Shown piece by piece: positions 13,801 through 23,984 of a stretch of DNA of 64,000 nt. The translations under genes and the position numbers were made by a program. Every line of letters begins with the position of its first letter. Within the stretch, counting starts at the first letter, position 1. This DNA is from Acanthaster planci (lineage: Eukaryota > Echinodermata > Asteroidea > Valvatida > Acanthasteridae). Location: the NCBI RefSeq assembly GCF_001949145.1, contig NW_019091593.1, forward strand, positions 98,101 through 162,100, written 5' to 3'. The notes beneath the pieces were generated by a model, which was not told the DNA's origin, searched no databases, and saw only the letters and a program-made list of their open reading frames with translations.

Positions 13801-16800
13801 TATCAAACAGCACATAATTCTTTTTATGCTAAAGTCATGTGCAATTTGTCTCCTGGACCAGAGTTATGATGTTTACATGTATATCAGTAATAATCAAGTT
13901 CATTTGTATTGTTTGGGGATTTGACTAGGAAAGAATTGCTGTTGTAAATGTCCTGTTACAGATCATTCTGACTACCATGGTTTCTCATTTTACATCACTG
14001 AAGATGAAATATGGTGTTAATGTCGTTGGAGATATTCCTACTGGGTAAGGAATTTTTCATGTATATGTTTTTTTCCCATGCCTGTGGCATCTTGTATGCT
14101 AATTTTGTGATTAGTGCACATTTCCATGCTTTCATGTACTTGTGTTTTCATGTGGTTTGGTCAGCTTGAATAGACTGTGAAACCAGAGTTGAACAAACGG
14201 GAACATTCCACAACCACAAATTCCACAGGTGTTTTCCTTTGTAGGGAGTGTCAAATTTGACCATTGTGGAATTTTGCCAAATTTTAATACCGGTAGACTG
14301 CATCAAAACCAAAATTCATAGGCCAAGATTGGAGGGTCATCATTGAAAGGCGCAGATTTGTGCACATTCTCAAAGTGCATCGTATTTCTTGAAGTAAATC
14401 TTCATCAGATGTTGTTTTTAAGCACTGGTCTTAAGAGCTTCAGCACTTTGTTGCTTTAACCCCCCCCCTCGTGCTCGCATGACAAATGGTCCTTGTACTT
14501 TAAAGTAAAGAACTTAAAACTTCATGGGATTGATACTGGCCCAAAGGAAATCTGTACTTCATGTATATGTATATTATACGTTTTTGTACATGTAAATACT
14601 ACTTTAAGTTTGGTATGAGCAGTAACTACGCTACCCATCTTTCCTGGAATTTTCAAAGTTTTAATAGGGTTCAGTGCAACCTTTTCAAAGTTACAGTACT
14701 GTTCCCAAACAGTAGTGTTTTAGTTATGATCTGTTTTGGTTTTTTGTTTACCAGATTGCCAGTGCCGGAACTGCCAACGTTTTCCTACATGAATTCCATG
14801 ATCACAGACGCTATCATCATAGCCATTGTTACATTTTCCGTATCCGTATCGATGGGCTACATCTTTGCAAAGAGGAACAACTATGAAATTGATGCAAATC
14901 AGGTCTGTTTGTTTTGGGTGCTTTTTTGTTCTTGCTCGGGGGTGTTATAACAAAGGAACAGTGTGTGGTTTTCATGCTTGTTGAAAATTTACTGCATTTG
15001 GCAAGTTGGCATCTAATAATTCAGGAACAGCATGAGCAAACTCAACTGCTTATGAAGTAAAGGAAATAACATTTTGGTTAAAATAACAGGGCACGTGGTT
15101 TTGCTTGTCTTCATCCCATGTTTTGCATTGAGTGAGGAATCAGAGCATATAACTTCACTAACGTGCACAAGAGCAAGGAATCAAGTGCTCCACAGGAGGC
15201 TTTATGCAACAGATAATGGTAGAGCAGCCACATGTCCTGACTACAAGAGAAATATGAATTGCACTGTTCATTGGGCAGGTCCACATGAGCCCACCTGTTT
15301 CTGTTTTGGGGAATGAGTACATTCCAGGGCTGACAGGCTTTCCTGAGCAACTAGCTGAAGGGAGGTACACATTTGCGTACATATTGGTCGGTTTTTGGTC
15401 CGTCCATATTTTATAGATTTTGACAGGACAGGTACAAAACCTAGTCTAGAGTACTTGCCTTGTATGCTTGTGTATAGGTGCTGTTATCATTTTCAATTTT
15501 AGAAGAAGCATTTTAACACTGGTCTGTATTTCTGGCAAAGTCAAATATGATGCAGATTTGATGTAAAGAAACATTCATTTTACAATTATCAGTTTGAATA
15601 CCCTCTGTATGTCACATGGCGGGTCAGGTGTCAAAAGTTTTACTATAAGTGGGTATAGAGTGTACTAGCTTCAGCCGTACATGTATCTCAGGCATACATG
15701 TTTTCAGTGCTGTTGCCAGAGGACAGCTACCATCATTCTAACAACGACATTGCCTGCTTCTGGTTTGTTTTTTTTTGCCCGCTTTGCCTCCATCGGATTA
15801 GGAGCTGATCGCCTTGGGGTCCATGAGTGTCTTTGGCTGCGTCTTCGCGTGCTACCCTGCTGCCTCCTCCCTCTCCCGTTCCCTACTCCAAGAAATCTCG
15901 GGCGGGAAGACCCAAGTACGTTGTTGTTATTTCCTACCAGGGTCCAAGACACTAGCCTTGAACGAGAGTCCCGTCCTTGGAATAGTAACACCATTTCGTC
16001 TGCATGAAGAAAAAAAAACCCAAAAAACTAACATGTACTATGTACCAGTGTATGCATGTACACACAGTAATGGATCTGGATGGGATGGGTTGCATCCTTC
16101 CAACCCCCCCTCCCCCGTCCAAGCAAATACCGGTATGGCTACCAAGCATATGGCTACCAAGATATCCAACAGCAAGTGCCACAGGGCACCTTGAACATGT
16201 TGAACAAAATAGCAAGGCCTTTTGTTACTTGAGAATATCTTCATTGTATGGCATATAATTTACTCCGTTTGAGTGCTGTGCTAATGCACATGTTCATGTA
16301 TTCTAATGCTAAAAAACACAGTGTCAAGTTATTTTTATACAGTGTCAAGTTATTTTAAAGTTTCAGTATAAAACCCCAGAACAATTCCTCCGAACTTACC
16401 TGTCCAATCTTCACCAGAATTTTTTTCATATGGGCACAAGATGTCTTTGTGGCAGCCAGGGAGTGCTGTAAAAAATATGTTCCCTTGAAGCTGCCTTTTT
16501 TTCCCCAGCCTTCTGGTACCTGCACATTTTCCACAGTGTTAATTAATAATCCCAGAATGAATAATTAAGTGCACATGTACAGGTAACTGATAACATAAAG
16601 ATGTTTCACAAAATTGAAGTAGTTTTGAGAGTGGAGGCAATTAAGAAAATACAGACACACAGAAGGTATGCTGGTTTGCTCTTAACAAATGCGTAAAATG
16701 GAGGTGAGATAGATGTTCCTATGTTCAATCATATTTTGAATGAGCCCGCACACTTAGCTCATTGGAACTGCTGATTAACATGTAGGATTGTTGTATTTGT

Positions 16801-19800
16801 TATTCCAATTTATGCTCCTTTCCTCTTGTCCTGTAAGTTTGAATTTTTTTTTTACACTTTTCTTCTGCAGCTGGCAAGCTTGTTCTCCTGCCTATTCATT
16901 CTTTTTGTTCTGCTATTTATGGGACCTCTATTTTACTCATTGCCAAAGGTAACAGCTCTTTTTTTACGTTAATCAGAAACATTACTACTGAAACGCCCAG
17001 CATTGGCAATTTGTGTTTGCGTGCCTGTTGCCATCATCTCCTCAGTTGGATATAACGATACTCATTTATGTTTGCTTTCACATCTGTTTTATTTTGTAAC
17101 TGTTGAAAGCATGGCACATTTTGTTTGCTAGCTCTTATTGATGCATAAACAGTGACACATGTTTTATTGCCTGTTCTCTGTTGTTTGGAAAAAGTAACCT
17201 TTGTGAAATACAACCGTTGAACAGCTGTTATGGATTTTACTGTTTAGTCTACCCATCACCAGACTGTTGTAATTAACACTTCATGCTGTTTGCACAAAAT
17301 ACAGTTGTGTATAACTCTCCATAAGCCACATGCAGTAATCCAATACACCTTGTGACTTGTACGTGTACAAGTCACATGCATAATTGTAACTTTTCTTTTA
17401 TGAGTATCAAAATGATAAAGCGGAGCTTAACCACTTCCTGCCGGGGCAGTTATCAATGTTGATGATGCTGGGGCAGGATATTTATCATTTTGTCTGTTTT
17501 CAAAATTCTTGAAAAATTCCTATCTTCATTTACTGGAGACTTACAAACACGTGAAGGACTGCCTGGTGTCCACTCTAGCCTGACACACAAAATCTATTGG
17601 CGCCTGAGTATTTCAGCCAGGCCTGCAGCCTTGTAAAAAGAACTCAGATTGTGCGGTGTTGTATAATTTTCTTTTGTTCACGAACCTAGCTCAGTGCACT
17701 GCTGACCTCTTTTGAATATGGACCAGATTAGCATGCAGCAGTGCTGTGTGGCTCATCGCTGCAGTGGTGGAGTGCTTTTGTCCCCGTGGTAATCCGCTTG
17801 CTCTAAATGCCCCAAACTGTGGTATACTGTTTCAAACAAGGCTGGAGCATCTCCACTTTTGAGAGTGAAAAAATGTCGTTAATTCCCAGCAGCCTGGTCT
17901 TTTGTTCGAGTACGGTCTTTTGTTACAAGGCCCTGTTCCCTTTGTCCGAGTTCGGAGACCCCGGCCACGCATATAAAGCATAAGTGTCCAGATCCGGAAT
18001 CCCTGGCAGGAAGTGGTTAAGTGCAATTTTTAAAGAGTTTGCTGTCACTCAACATGTTAAAGTACATTAAGAAGTCAGTGATACTGTTACTTATTGAGAC
18101 TGATGTTGTCAGGTCCAACTCTTGTCCTTTCACAAGTCCAGCCAAAAGTAACAGAGTGACCAATGAGAAAGGAATGCTTTTGTCACTGTTAATTTGAATA
18201 GTCTGAGACTTGGCTCGAGACCAGACAACATGTGATGGACTTACAGGGACTTGTGATGGACTCAACTTCAGCACTGGTTATTGGAATCATTTGTTGGTTG
18301 ACTGTTTAATTACACAAACAGTTCGTAGTTTATACACTTTTCTCTTGCAGAGCTGCTTAGCGGCGATTGTCGTGGTTGCCTTGCGGGGCATGTTTCGTCA
18401 GTTTAGAGATATCAAAGTGCTTTGGAAGTACTCAAAAATAGACTGCGTAAGTATGCAAGGAAATAAATAGATAGTGACAGAAAATTTTTACAGGAAACAC
18501 ATAACCTGGGCTTTCCTGAAAAACAACCAACACACAAATCAAGAGCAAAGAAAAACATGGTTCATATAGCCGAAGATGCCCTTAAACCCCCTGAAATGAA
18601 ATGAAAACTACCCCTCTAAGCACAGTTTTGTTCCCAAAATCTTTGAGTACCATTACATGGGTGTAGAAATGATCACAACACCACATGGCTACTATAATTA
18701 CATGTAGTTTGGATATTAGGTTGCATTCTCCTAAATTCTATTTGCAGGGTTAGCAGTTCCCTGTGTACTTGGGTTGCCTCAATTCAGTGTAATAACTATT
18801 TGTAAGAAACCCACCATTTAAAGTTCATTTTCTGTCCCTTTTGACCCCTCATCAAATGGCTGCTTTCTAATCGTTAAGTTAAAAATTTGACAGTTTAGTA
18901 TTAAAATTTACTTAAAAGAGTGACCAGTCTGGTGAGGCCAGTCTTAAAATGCACACTCTCTCCAAGCCATTTTCTGTCTTTTTTTCCACACTATACTTCC
19001 CAATATACCGTACATATAAAATTATATGCACCATGGCCATAGATACTAGTATCTACATGTAATGAAAAACATTTACAGTTGCTTTAAAATTCCAATCTTT
19101 GGAGTTGCAGACTAAGCTGTTTTGCATTTTGCTGGTGAAACACTGAGTAATGCTATAAGCAGGTTAAATTCGTGAGCATTCGCAAGATGCCATGGCATTT
19201 TGTTCTGTTTTTTTTTAGATGATATGGGTAGTGACATGGTTTTCTACCATGTCACTAGGTGTGGACTATGGTCTTGGGGTGGGTGTTGTCTTTGCCATCA
19301 TGACAGTCATCATCAGGACACAGAAGCCGTACTGCTGCCTGATGGGAAGGATTCCAGGCACAGATATATACCGAGACTTGTCATACTACCAGAGTGTGAG
19401 TTGAATTTCTGTTATTAGAAAGAGAAATAACAGATTTACTTTTTTCCCACTTTATGTGACTTATCTAACCATGGGCTTCACAGGGTAAAGGGGGGGGGAG
19501 AGAAAGAAAGAAATGAAAGACTTGCTCAAAAAGTCTTCTATTATTATTAGTTTTTCTGGGGTTTTTTGGTCTTCTTCCCCTCCCCCCACAAAAAATTTTC
19601 TAGACACCAGTGCATCTAATACCTTGATGGATTAAATAAGCATCTATTTGTGTTAATATTAATAATTGTAATTGTTTTGAGGCAAATGGTGACTTACAGG
19701 AAGTATGGAAATATCTCATTTGTTTTCCCATACTTTTGTCTGTACCAAACTTCTTGAAACCTTATTGCTTCCTGCTGTGTTCTTGCATGCCTGAGACAAC

Positions 19801-22800
19801 TTGCATATTGGAAAAGGAACAATGGTCCAATCTGTACATGTGCACTTGAAATATAGTGGCTTATTTGTAAACGTAATTGGTGACACATTTGAAATGGACA
19901 GGCCAAACAGATACCAGGGGTGAAAATCTTCCGCATGCACAGCCCCCTGTACTACGCTAATGCTGACTATGTCAAGGCCTGCTTGTACAACAAGTCGGAG
20001 CTGAATCCTGTCAAGATACTCATGGAGCGGGCCAAGGCTGAGGCCAAGAAGAAGAAGGCTGAAGCACGGTCAGAGAAGGCAGAGGTCAGACGGAGGAAGA
20101 AGGCAGCCAAGAAACACACCAGACTTGATGAAGAAGAGGTGCAGTAGGATTGTTTTCTGCTTGTTGTATGCAGCGCCACATAGCTTTAGTTTCCATTTGG
20201 TTGCAATGCTTGCTGATAGCTCACAGGATTTCAAGACACAGAGATGTGCATGGCATCATTTGACCAACCAAATGAAACAAACTAGCCTCCAAAACTTCAA
20301 AAAAAAAGTTCTTATGACATGCCCATTTCAGGCTGTTTGTTTCTTGAAGCTGAACCTGGTACTTCAGTGTATTTCATAGGAGTTCAAGTGACAAGTGGGA
20401 CTTCCTTTCTTAGTATACAGGGAAAATTATCCAAATACATGGTACTCGGGCAAGAGAGACATTGTTTTGTTTGTGTGTGAAGTTGAACGACGTCTAGGTG
20501 CAATAATGTGCATTATTGTTTGTATCAGTCATGATAAAACATTTCCATATGATTGCTTATAAATCACTGGGGACTGTTTAATGATGCTGTCTGCATCTCT
20601 TTACGTTGATATAGAAGCCAGGCTTTAGTCTGCTTTGTTATAAAAGGCCTTACAGAATTGATGTGTGACATCAGCTATTCCACACACTCTTAATATAATT
20701 AAAATAACTGCACACTTGTTTGTCACAGATGTCTGCAATGAACATGAACGACACTACAAACCACCGCAGAGAGGAAAGCAGAATAGAAATCCACAATGAC
20801 CAAAATCCCAGCCGTCATCTCGGCAATGGGGAACACTCCAGCTCAGAGATGGCTTCAGAGAACCTGACACACTCCCTAGTGCTGGACCTGGGTTCTGTCA
20901 GCTTCCTAGACACAGTGGGCATTGGTGCTCTAAAGAGTATCATTGCCGACTATGAGAAGATTAACATCACTGTTGTCATGGCCCACTGCAAAGGTACCAC
21001 TGGACTTGTAATTAAACCCCATGTTAAAAGAGGACTGAAGTTTAATCAGAGACAAGGTTGGATTAGGAGTAAGCAGTTCTTTATTCAGTGTGCTGTGAGT
21101 GAGACAATTATATATTCTTACCTGTCTTCATGGTCTTGAAAAAACATTAGCCCTTGTACAAACACGAATTTCTTTACTTAACAATCATTGCTTTGCATCA
21201 TTCACTTCAGTTCCATTCAGTGGGTGCATGTTGGGGGGAAATACATGTATATAAAGACTTGCCCATTCTTTTAACTTGTGTTAGAATGATAGGACATTGT
21301 AGTTGACCTTTTGTTTGGAAAAGTGCTGGGTTTTTTCTTCGTTTTTCTTCCCTGACACCAGAGGATACGTTTGCATGATGCCTTTTAGTTAAGAGATTCC
21401 AGAAATTATGAGTCAGATTTTGGGATGCCATTTTCCAGTGCAATTTATAAAGCAGTGCATGTTCAGTACTCTCTTTTGTTGTGTGTTGTTAGCCATGAAC
21501 CTACATGTAAGTGGCAGTGTACACCGTAGCATGATAGGACCAAGGCTGGGTGTTTATCCAATTTACTGCACAGCACCACCAAATCCACCGGTGTATTTAT
21601 TTGCTCTTTTGCATTCAGCGGGGTTCTCATCATGTCAATTTTGTTGTATTTTGTTGCAGAGAGTAGGGTTCTTATTTCAGCTGTGGTTGCATTCTGTTGT
21701 ATTTAGTAGGATTCTCATTTTCAGCAGTTTTGCATTTGGTTGCATTTAGCAGGGTTCTTATTTCAGCTGTGTTGCATTTAGCAGGGTTCTTATTTCAGCT
21801 GTGTTGCATTATGCAGGCTTCTTATTTCAGCTGTGTTGCATTAAGTAGGGTTTTCATTTCAGCTGTGTTGCATTTAGTAAGGTTCTAATTGTAGCTGTGT
21901 TGCATTTACCGGCAGGAAGGTTCTCATTGTGGCTGTGTTGCATTTACCGGCAGGAAGGTTCTCATTTCAGCTGTGTTGCATTTACTGGTAGCAGGGTTCT
22001 CATTTCAGCTGTGTTGCATTTGGTAGGGTTCTTATTTAGCTTGTTGCATTTACCGGTAGCAGGGTTCTCACTTCAGCTGTGTTGCAATAAGCAGGGTTCT
22101 CATTTCAGCTGTGTTGCATTTAGTAGGGTTCTCATTTCAGCTGTGTTGCATTTACCAGTAGTAGGGTTCTCCTTCCAGCTGTGTTGCATTTACTGGTAGC
22201 AGGGTTCTCATTGTAGCTGTGTTGCATATAGCAAGGTTCTCATGGTAGCTGTGTTGCATTTACCGGCAGCTGGGTTCTCAATCCAGCTGTGTTGCATTAG
22301 GTAGGGTTCCCATTTCAGCTGTTTAGGATTCTCAGTAAGCAGGTTGCCTAAACATAACCTGATTGGGGATGTGCTTAATATCAAGTGACTTAATGGACCA
22401 AGAAATGCAGCAAGTGGCGAATTTACCTCTGTCAGCAAATATCTTCAGACAACAGTTTTGCACTTCGACAGTTTCGGTACCTGAAACTCCTGTTTGGCAT
22501 GTGGGTAATTCAAGAAATTACGGGACCAAAAGTGTGACATTTTCGTGTCCCTGTTACAACTGACCTTTTTTACTTGACATGGAAATATCACCGTAATTTA
22601 TTTCAAACTGTTACTATTTGTTTGGCAAGTAATTTGCATAAATTGATCACTCTTGGAAATTAGAGAATGTGTTGTGAACTTACAAAATCATATGTCAGAT
22701 GTAACAGGGACACAGAAAAAAATAGACCTCTGATTTCTGGTATTACCCATGTTTGAAAAGCCACGTTTTTTATTTGTGTACCTCATGTAGAGAATGTGCG

Positions 22801-23426
22801 GGAGATGCTCCTGAAGAGTGGTTTTATGGAACAGGTGGGACTGGACAGGATGTTTGTGACATTACATGATGCCATTCTCCACACAGCCAATGATCAGGCA
22901 GTTGCAGCAATGGTAAGTTGTAACCTGTGAGACCTCCTCCCAAATAAACAGGTTCTTTTGGTTTTAAGGCTCACTATAAGACTTTTAAGTCTCACAGGTA
23001 ATCTCACAACAGGGACTTTATCCCAAGACCAGCTTTCTATGGGAAAGACACCTTTTATTAACAATTTGACTACCTGGTGTACTGAGCTGGCTGGTGTGAA
23101 AACCACTGTGTACGTACTGGGTTTCCTACAAACAACAGCTTGTTCGGGGAAAATCCATTGAAACTGTGAATGTTTTCTTCTGTTGTAATTACATGTGTGT
23201 TGCCATTTGTTGAGAAGTACAACGTTGTAAAAAAAGAAAATTGACCTGTGTCAGGGATATGACTTATATAGTTCTGGCCTTACTGTGCATTTAGACAACA
23301 CTGGTAGATATAGATATAGTATTGGTTAAAAAGTTTTCTTTGCACCGGCAGAGTGAACAGAATGCTTGGGAGCATGTGCCCGGTGGAGGTGGAGGAGATG
23401 CCTCCTGTGAGATCATGGAGGTGTAA
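1651..23426 (+). CDS. Gene A: SLC26/SulP anion transporter (A5/A6-like), 5' end missing
   Basis: Multi-exon SLC26 family anion exchanger or channel of the plasma membrane. Visible coding exons: 1651-1808, 3348-3458, 10576-10721, 12336-12500, 13144-13296, 13962-14044, 14755-14902, 15802-15915, 16871-16948, 18351-18446, 19219-19395, 19902-20138, 20729-20993, 22791-22912, 23352-23426. All junctions are GT-AG and phases agree, giving 708 residues plus stop. The order is that of the family: cytosolic N-terminal segment, 14-helix transport domain (GTSRHLSVG and [16 protein letters not shown] motifs; the Arg of SLSRS sits in the central anion site in SLC26 structures), then a C-terminal STAS domain split by a charged insertion. 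The first exon enters in phase 2, so an upstream coding exon of roughly 50 codons is required; I found none in 1-1650. Closest by eye to the SLC26A5/A6 branch, but orthology needs a tree. Substrate not predictable. The protein ends IMEV, a possible class II PDZ ligand. Confidence 0.93.
2832..3074. mobile_element. MITE with 27-bp terminal inverted repeats
   Basis: Left arm 2832-2858 (atatgtgacccactctgtga and on) and right arm 3048-3074 are inverted copies with one mismatch, bounding a 243-bp element with no coding capacity. It sits in gene A intron 1. A related truncated copy is at about 38165-38300. Confidence 0.82.
3348..3458 (+). CDS. Gene A exon 2: helices 1-2, GTSRH motif
   Basis: 111 nt, phase 1 in and out. 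Encodes [20 protein letters not shown] followed by [16 protein letters not shown]. The PxYGLY and GTSRH motifs are the core SulP signature. Donor GTGAGT at 3459. Gene B has an exon of exactly the same length here. Confidence 0.95.
4008..4110 (+). repeat. Degenerate CCTGGAAA tandem repeat
   Basis: Repeated cctggaaaa / ccttgaaaat / cctggaatt / gtcctggaaa units of about 15-20 bp over roughly 100 bp. Unit boundaries are imprecise. Confidence 0.55.
5060..5390. repeat. TACATG/GTACAT microsatellite cluster
   Basis: Several short arrays of the self-complementary hexamer tacatg, including acatgtacatgtacatgtac at about 5361-5380. Similar arrays recur across the window. Confidence 0.7.
5405..5426. repeat. 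Perfect 22-bp palindrome
   Basis: aaaaagactgt joined to acagtcttttt, a perfect inverted repeat without spacer inside gene A intron 2. Confidence 0.8.
7862..7895. repeat. Inverted repeat, 16-bp arms, 2-nt spacer
   Basis: atttgttaatacatta, spacer ca, then its exact reverse complement. AT-rich; in gene A intron 2. Confidence 0.85.
9296..9328. repeat. Hairpin with 14-bp perfect arms
   Basis: ggtagattttactc, five-base loop tactt, then gagtaaaatctacc. In gene A intron 2. Confidence 0.85.
10576..10721 (+). CDS. Gene A exon 3: helix 3 and following loop
   Basis: 146 nt. Begins [20 protein letters not shown], where many relatives have GPFAVVS or GTFAVMS, then a hydrophilic loop and [16 protein letters not shown] 7.1-kb intron precedes it (3459-10575), by far the largest in the gene. 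Donor GTAATA. Confidence 0.93.
11682..11795 (+). repeat. CRE-containing dispersed repeat, copy 1
   Basis: Contains gtgtgacgtcactgtgaacc and cagtgcaaacgaatggagta, followed by a tandem ggttcacgtgctggttcac. Inverted copies are at 51385-51478 (nearly identical) and 56020-56130 (more diverged). Lies in gene A intron 3. Confidence 0.75.
12336..12500 (+). CDS. Gene A exon 4: helices 5-6
   Basis: 165 nt, phase 0 both sides. Encodes [20 protein letters not shown] then [21 protein letters not shown] and a cytosolic tail ending FSIYK. The [13 protein letters not shown]-type motif is family-typical. Donor GTAAAG. Same length as gene B exon 4. Confidence 0.95.
13144..13296 (+). CDS. Gene A exon 5: helix 7 and [10 protein letters not shown] loop
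   Basis: 153 nt, phase 0. Encodes [20 protein letters not shown] through [22 protein letters not shown]. The PIP(L/S)EL motif before helix 8 is typical of SLC26. Donor GTGCGT. Gene B has 51 extra nt (17 codons) in the equivalent exon. Confidence 0.93.
13359..13701. mobile_element. Foldback MITE with about 55-bp inverted termini
   Basis: Left end tgcccggcagaagggcgtaa at 13359 and right end ttacgcccttctgccgggca ending 13701 are inverted; similarity continues inward through gggaagcatgatcac. The left arm has its own hairpin (gggcgtaag, spacer, cttacgccc). About 343 bp, no coding capacity, in gene A intron 5. Target duplication not clear. Confidence 0.83.
13962..14044 (+). CDS. Gene A exon 6: helix 8 region, VGDIPTG
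   Basis: 83 nt, phase 0 in, phase 2 out. Encodes [20 protein letters not shown] then VVGDIPTG, the conserved (V/I)VG(D/E)IPTG turn. Acceptor cctgttacag, donor GTAAGG. Confidence 0.95.
14755..14902 (+). CDS. Gene A exon 7: helix 9, [12 protein letters not shown]
   Basis: 148 nt. Encodes [20 protein letters not shown] then a membrane segment and [17 protein letters not shown]. The AK.(N/H).YE.D.NQ motif is diagnostic of SLC26. Donor GTCTGT is slightly non-consensus. Confidence 0.95.
15802..15915 (+). CDS. Gene A exon 8: helix 10 and anion-site SLSRS motif
   Basis: 114 nt, phase 0. Encodes [20 protein letters not shown] then [18 protein letters not shown]. The Ser-Arg pair of SLSRS corresponds to the prestin Ser398/Arg399 central anion site. 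Acceptor cggattag, donor GTACGT. Confidence 0.95.
16871..16948 (+). CDS. Gene A exon 9: helix 12
   Basis: 78 nt, phase 0. Encodes [26 protein letters not shown], a single hydrophobic helix followed by the F..LP(K/Q) motif. Acceptor tcttctgcag, donor GTAACA. Confidence 0.93.
17427..18020. mobile_element. TTAA-flanked piggyBac-like MITE, copy 1
   Basis: TTAA at 17427-17430 and 18017-18020 flank a 586-bp element. Ends are inverted: ccacttcctgccggggc at left, and the right end read in reverse begins ccacttcctgccaggg. TTAA duplication is the hallmark of piggyBac-type transposition. No transposase. In gene A intron 9; second copy at 35555-36111. Confidence 0.85.
18351..18446 (+). CDS. Gene A exon 10: helix 13, ALRGMFRQF
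   Basis: 96 nt, phase 0. Encodes [20 protein letters not shown] then [12 protein letters not shown]; the (N/A)L(K/R)GMF motif is family-typical. Acceptor tctcttgcag, donor GTAAGT. Confidence 0.95.
19219..19395 (+). CDS. Gene A exon 11: last helix and start of cytosolic tail
   Basis: 177 nt, phase 0. Encodes [20 protein letters not shown], then [20 protein letters not shown], then [17 protein letters not shown]. The GVD.GLGVGV.F helix and G.(I/L)PGTDIYRD motif mark the boundary with the STAS domain. Acceptor with a run of T then TAG. Confidence 0.95.
19902..20138 (+). CDS. Gene A exon 12: first STAS strands and a Lys/Ala/Glu-rich helix
   Basis: 237 nt, phase 0. Begins [20 protein letters not shown], the conserved start of SLC26 STAS domains, then about 45 residues dominated by K, A, E and R (for example [20 protein letters not shown]), predicted as a long charged helix. 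Gene B has only 168 nt here. Donor GAG|GTGCAG is weak; an in-frame TAG lies just beyond it, so failure to splice would truncate the STAS domain. Confidence 0.9.
20517..20630 (+). repeat. Dispersed repeat, copy 2 (first at 105-218)
   Basis: Lies in the intron between gene A exons 12 and 13, same orientation as copy 1. The shared blocks are ttccatatgattg, gatgctgtctgcatc and cgttgatat. Confidence 0.6.
20729..20993 (+). CDS. Gene A exon 13: STAS variable insertion and core
   Basis: 265 nt, phase 0 in, phase 1 out. Polar low-complexity segment ([20 protein letters not shown]), then the STAS core [20 protein letters not shown] and ITVVMAHCK. The D(S/T)VG motif is at the start of the conserved STAS helix. 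Acceptor tttgtcacag, donor GTACCA. Confidence 0.93.
21610..22340 (+). repeat. Minisatellite with 32- and 38-bp units
   Basis: About 17-19 imperfect units. Core unit: gcagggttctcatttcag followed by ctgtgttgcattta. Longer units carry a 6-bp insertion (accggc/accggt). Most units contain a pyrimidine-rich stretch ending CAG, resembling a 3' splice site. Confidence 0.9.
22502..22749. mobile_element. MITE TGGGTAATTC family, copy 1
   Basis: Left tgggtaattcaagaaatta and right, read in reverse, tgggtaataccagaaatcag are inverted termini; internal gtgtccctgttac and gtaacagggacac also pair. About 248 bp. Second copy at 49910-50155. Confidence 0.82.
22791..22912 (+). CDS. Gene A exon 14: C-terminal STAS helix, LHDAI
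   Basis: 122 nt. Encodes [20 protein letters not shown] then [20 protein letters not shown]. The (L/I)HDAV/I motif closes SLC26 STAS domains. Entry in phase 1 joins AAA G with AG AAT. Donor GTAAGT. Confidence 0.93.
23352..23426 (+). CDS. Gene A exon 15: terminal tail and stop
   Basis: 24 codons and TAA. Contains a five-glycine run ([15 protein letters not shown]). The last residues M-E-V fit a class II PDZ ligand (hydrophobic-x-hydrophobic). Acceptor caccggcag; phase 0. Confidence 0.82.
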   Translation, partial: SEQNAWEHVPGGGGGDASCEIMEV

Positions 23427-23984
23427 CCAAGGAAACCGTTGCCAAGGTCGCATTGCTGAAGATTCAACTCCAAATCAACAAATCAGTCATCAGTCGCCAT
23501 TCTGCCTGTGCCAGTCAAAGTCCCAACTTTTAATTTCCTTCAATCTCTCAGCAACTTTTATCAAAGCATTTATCTTGAGCAATAATTTTTAATTATATAT
23601 ATTTATCTAATTAGTTTATGATTTTTGTCAAATTTTTATGGATGTGGTTTATGTTGACTCAACTCATTTTGATACTGTTTCAGAGTGACTGATTTCGTAG
23701 CTTGGGCGTAATTTTGTCATTAATATACAACATACATATTTAGCTGACTGCAAAAAAGTCAGCTTTAGAAAAGCGTTGATTTAAGAAACGAAATTACAAA
23801 AACACAGAAGTCAAGTATAAAAATTACAACAAAAACTCCACAGTGTTGGGAGTTAACATGTGCCATAAAGGTGTGAAGTTTTTCAGATCCATTTGATACA
23901 TTTTTCTCATAGTCATTTTTGTGCTTCTTTATACTATTTTTCAGTGTATGAAACATATTTGATACATTCATTTTGGATTAAAAA

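Larger units (their letters stand above)
20994..22790 (+). other. Gene A intron 13
   Basis: Intron splitting the STAS core. It carries the 32/38-bp minisatellite and a dispersed MITE, leaving little unique sequence before the exon 14 acceptor. Confidence 0.8.

Noticed and set aside
21610-22340. CRISPR-like array of regular repeats
   Set aside because: Units are contiguous and imperfect with no unique spacers, and the window is eukaryotic; it is a minisatellite.
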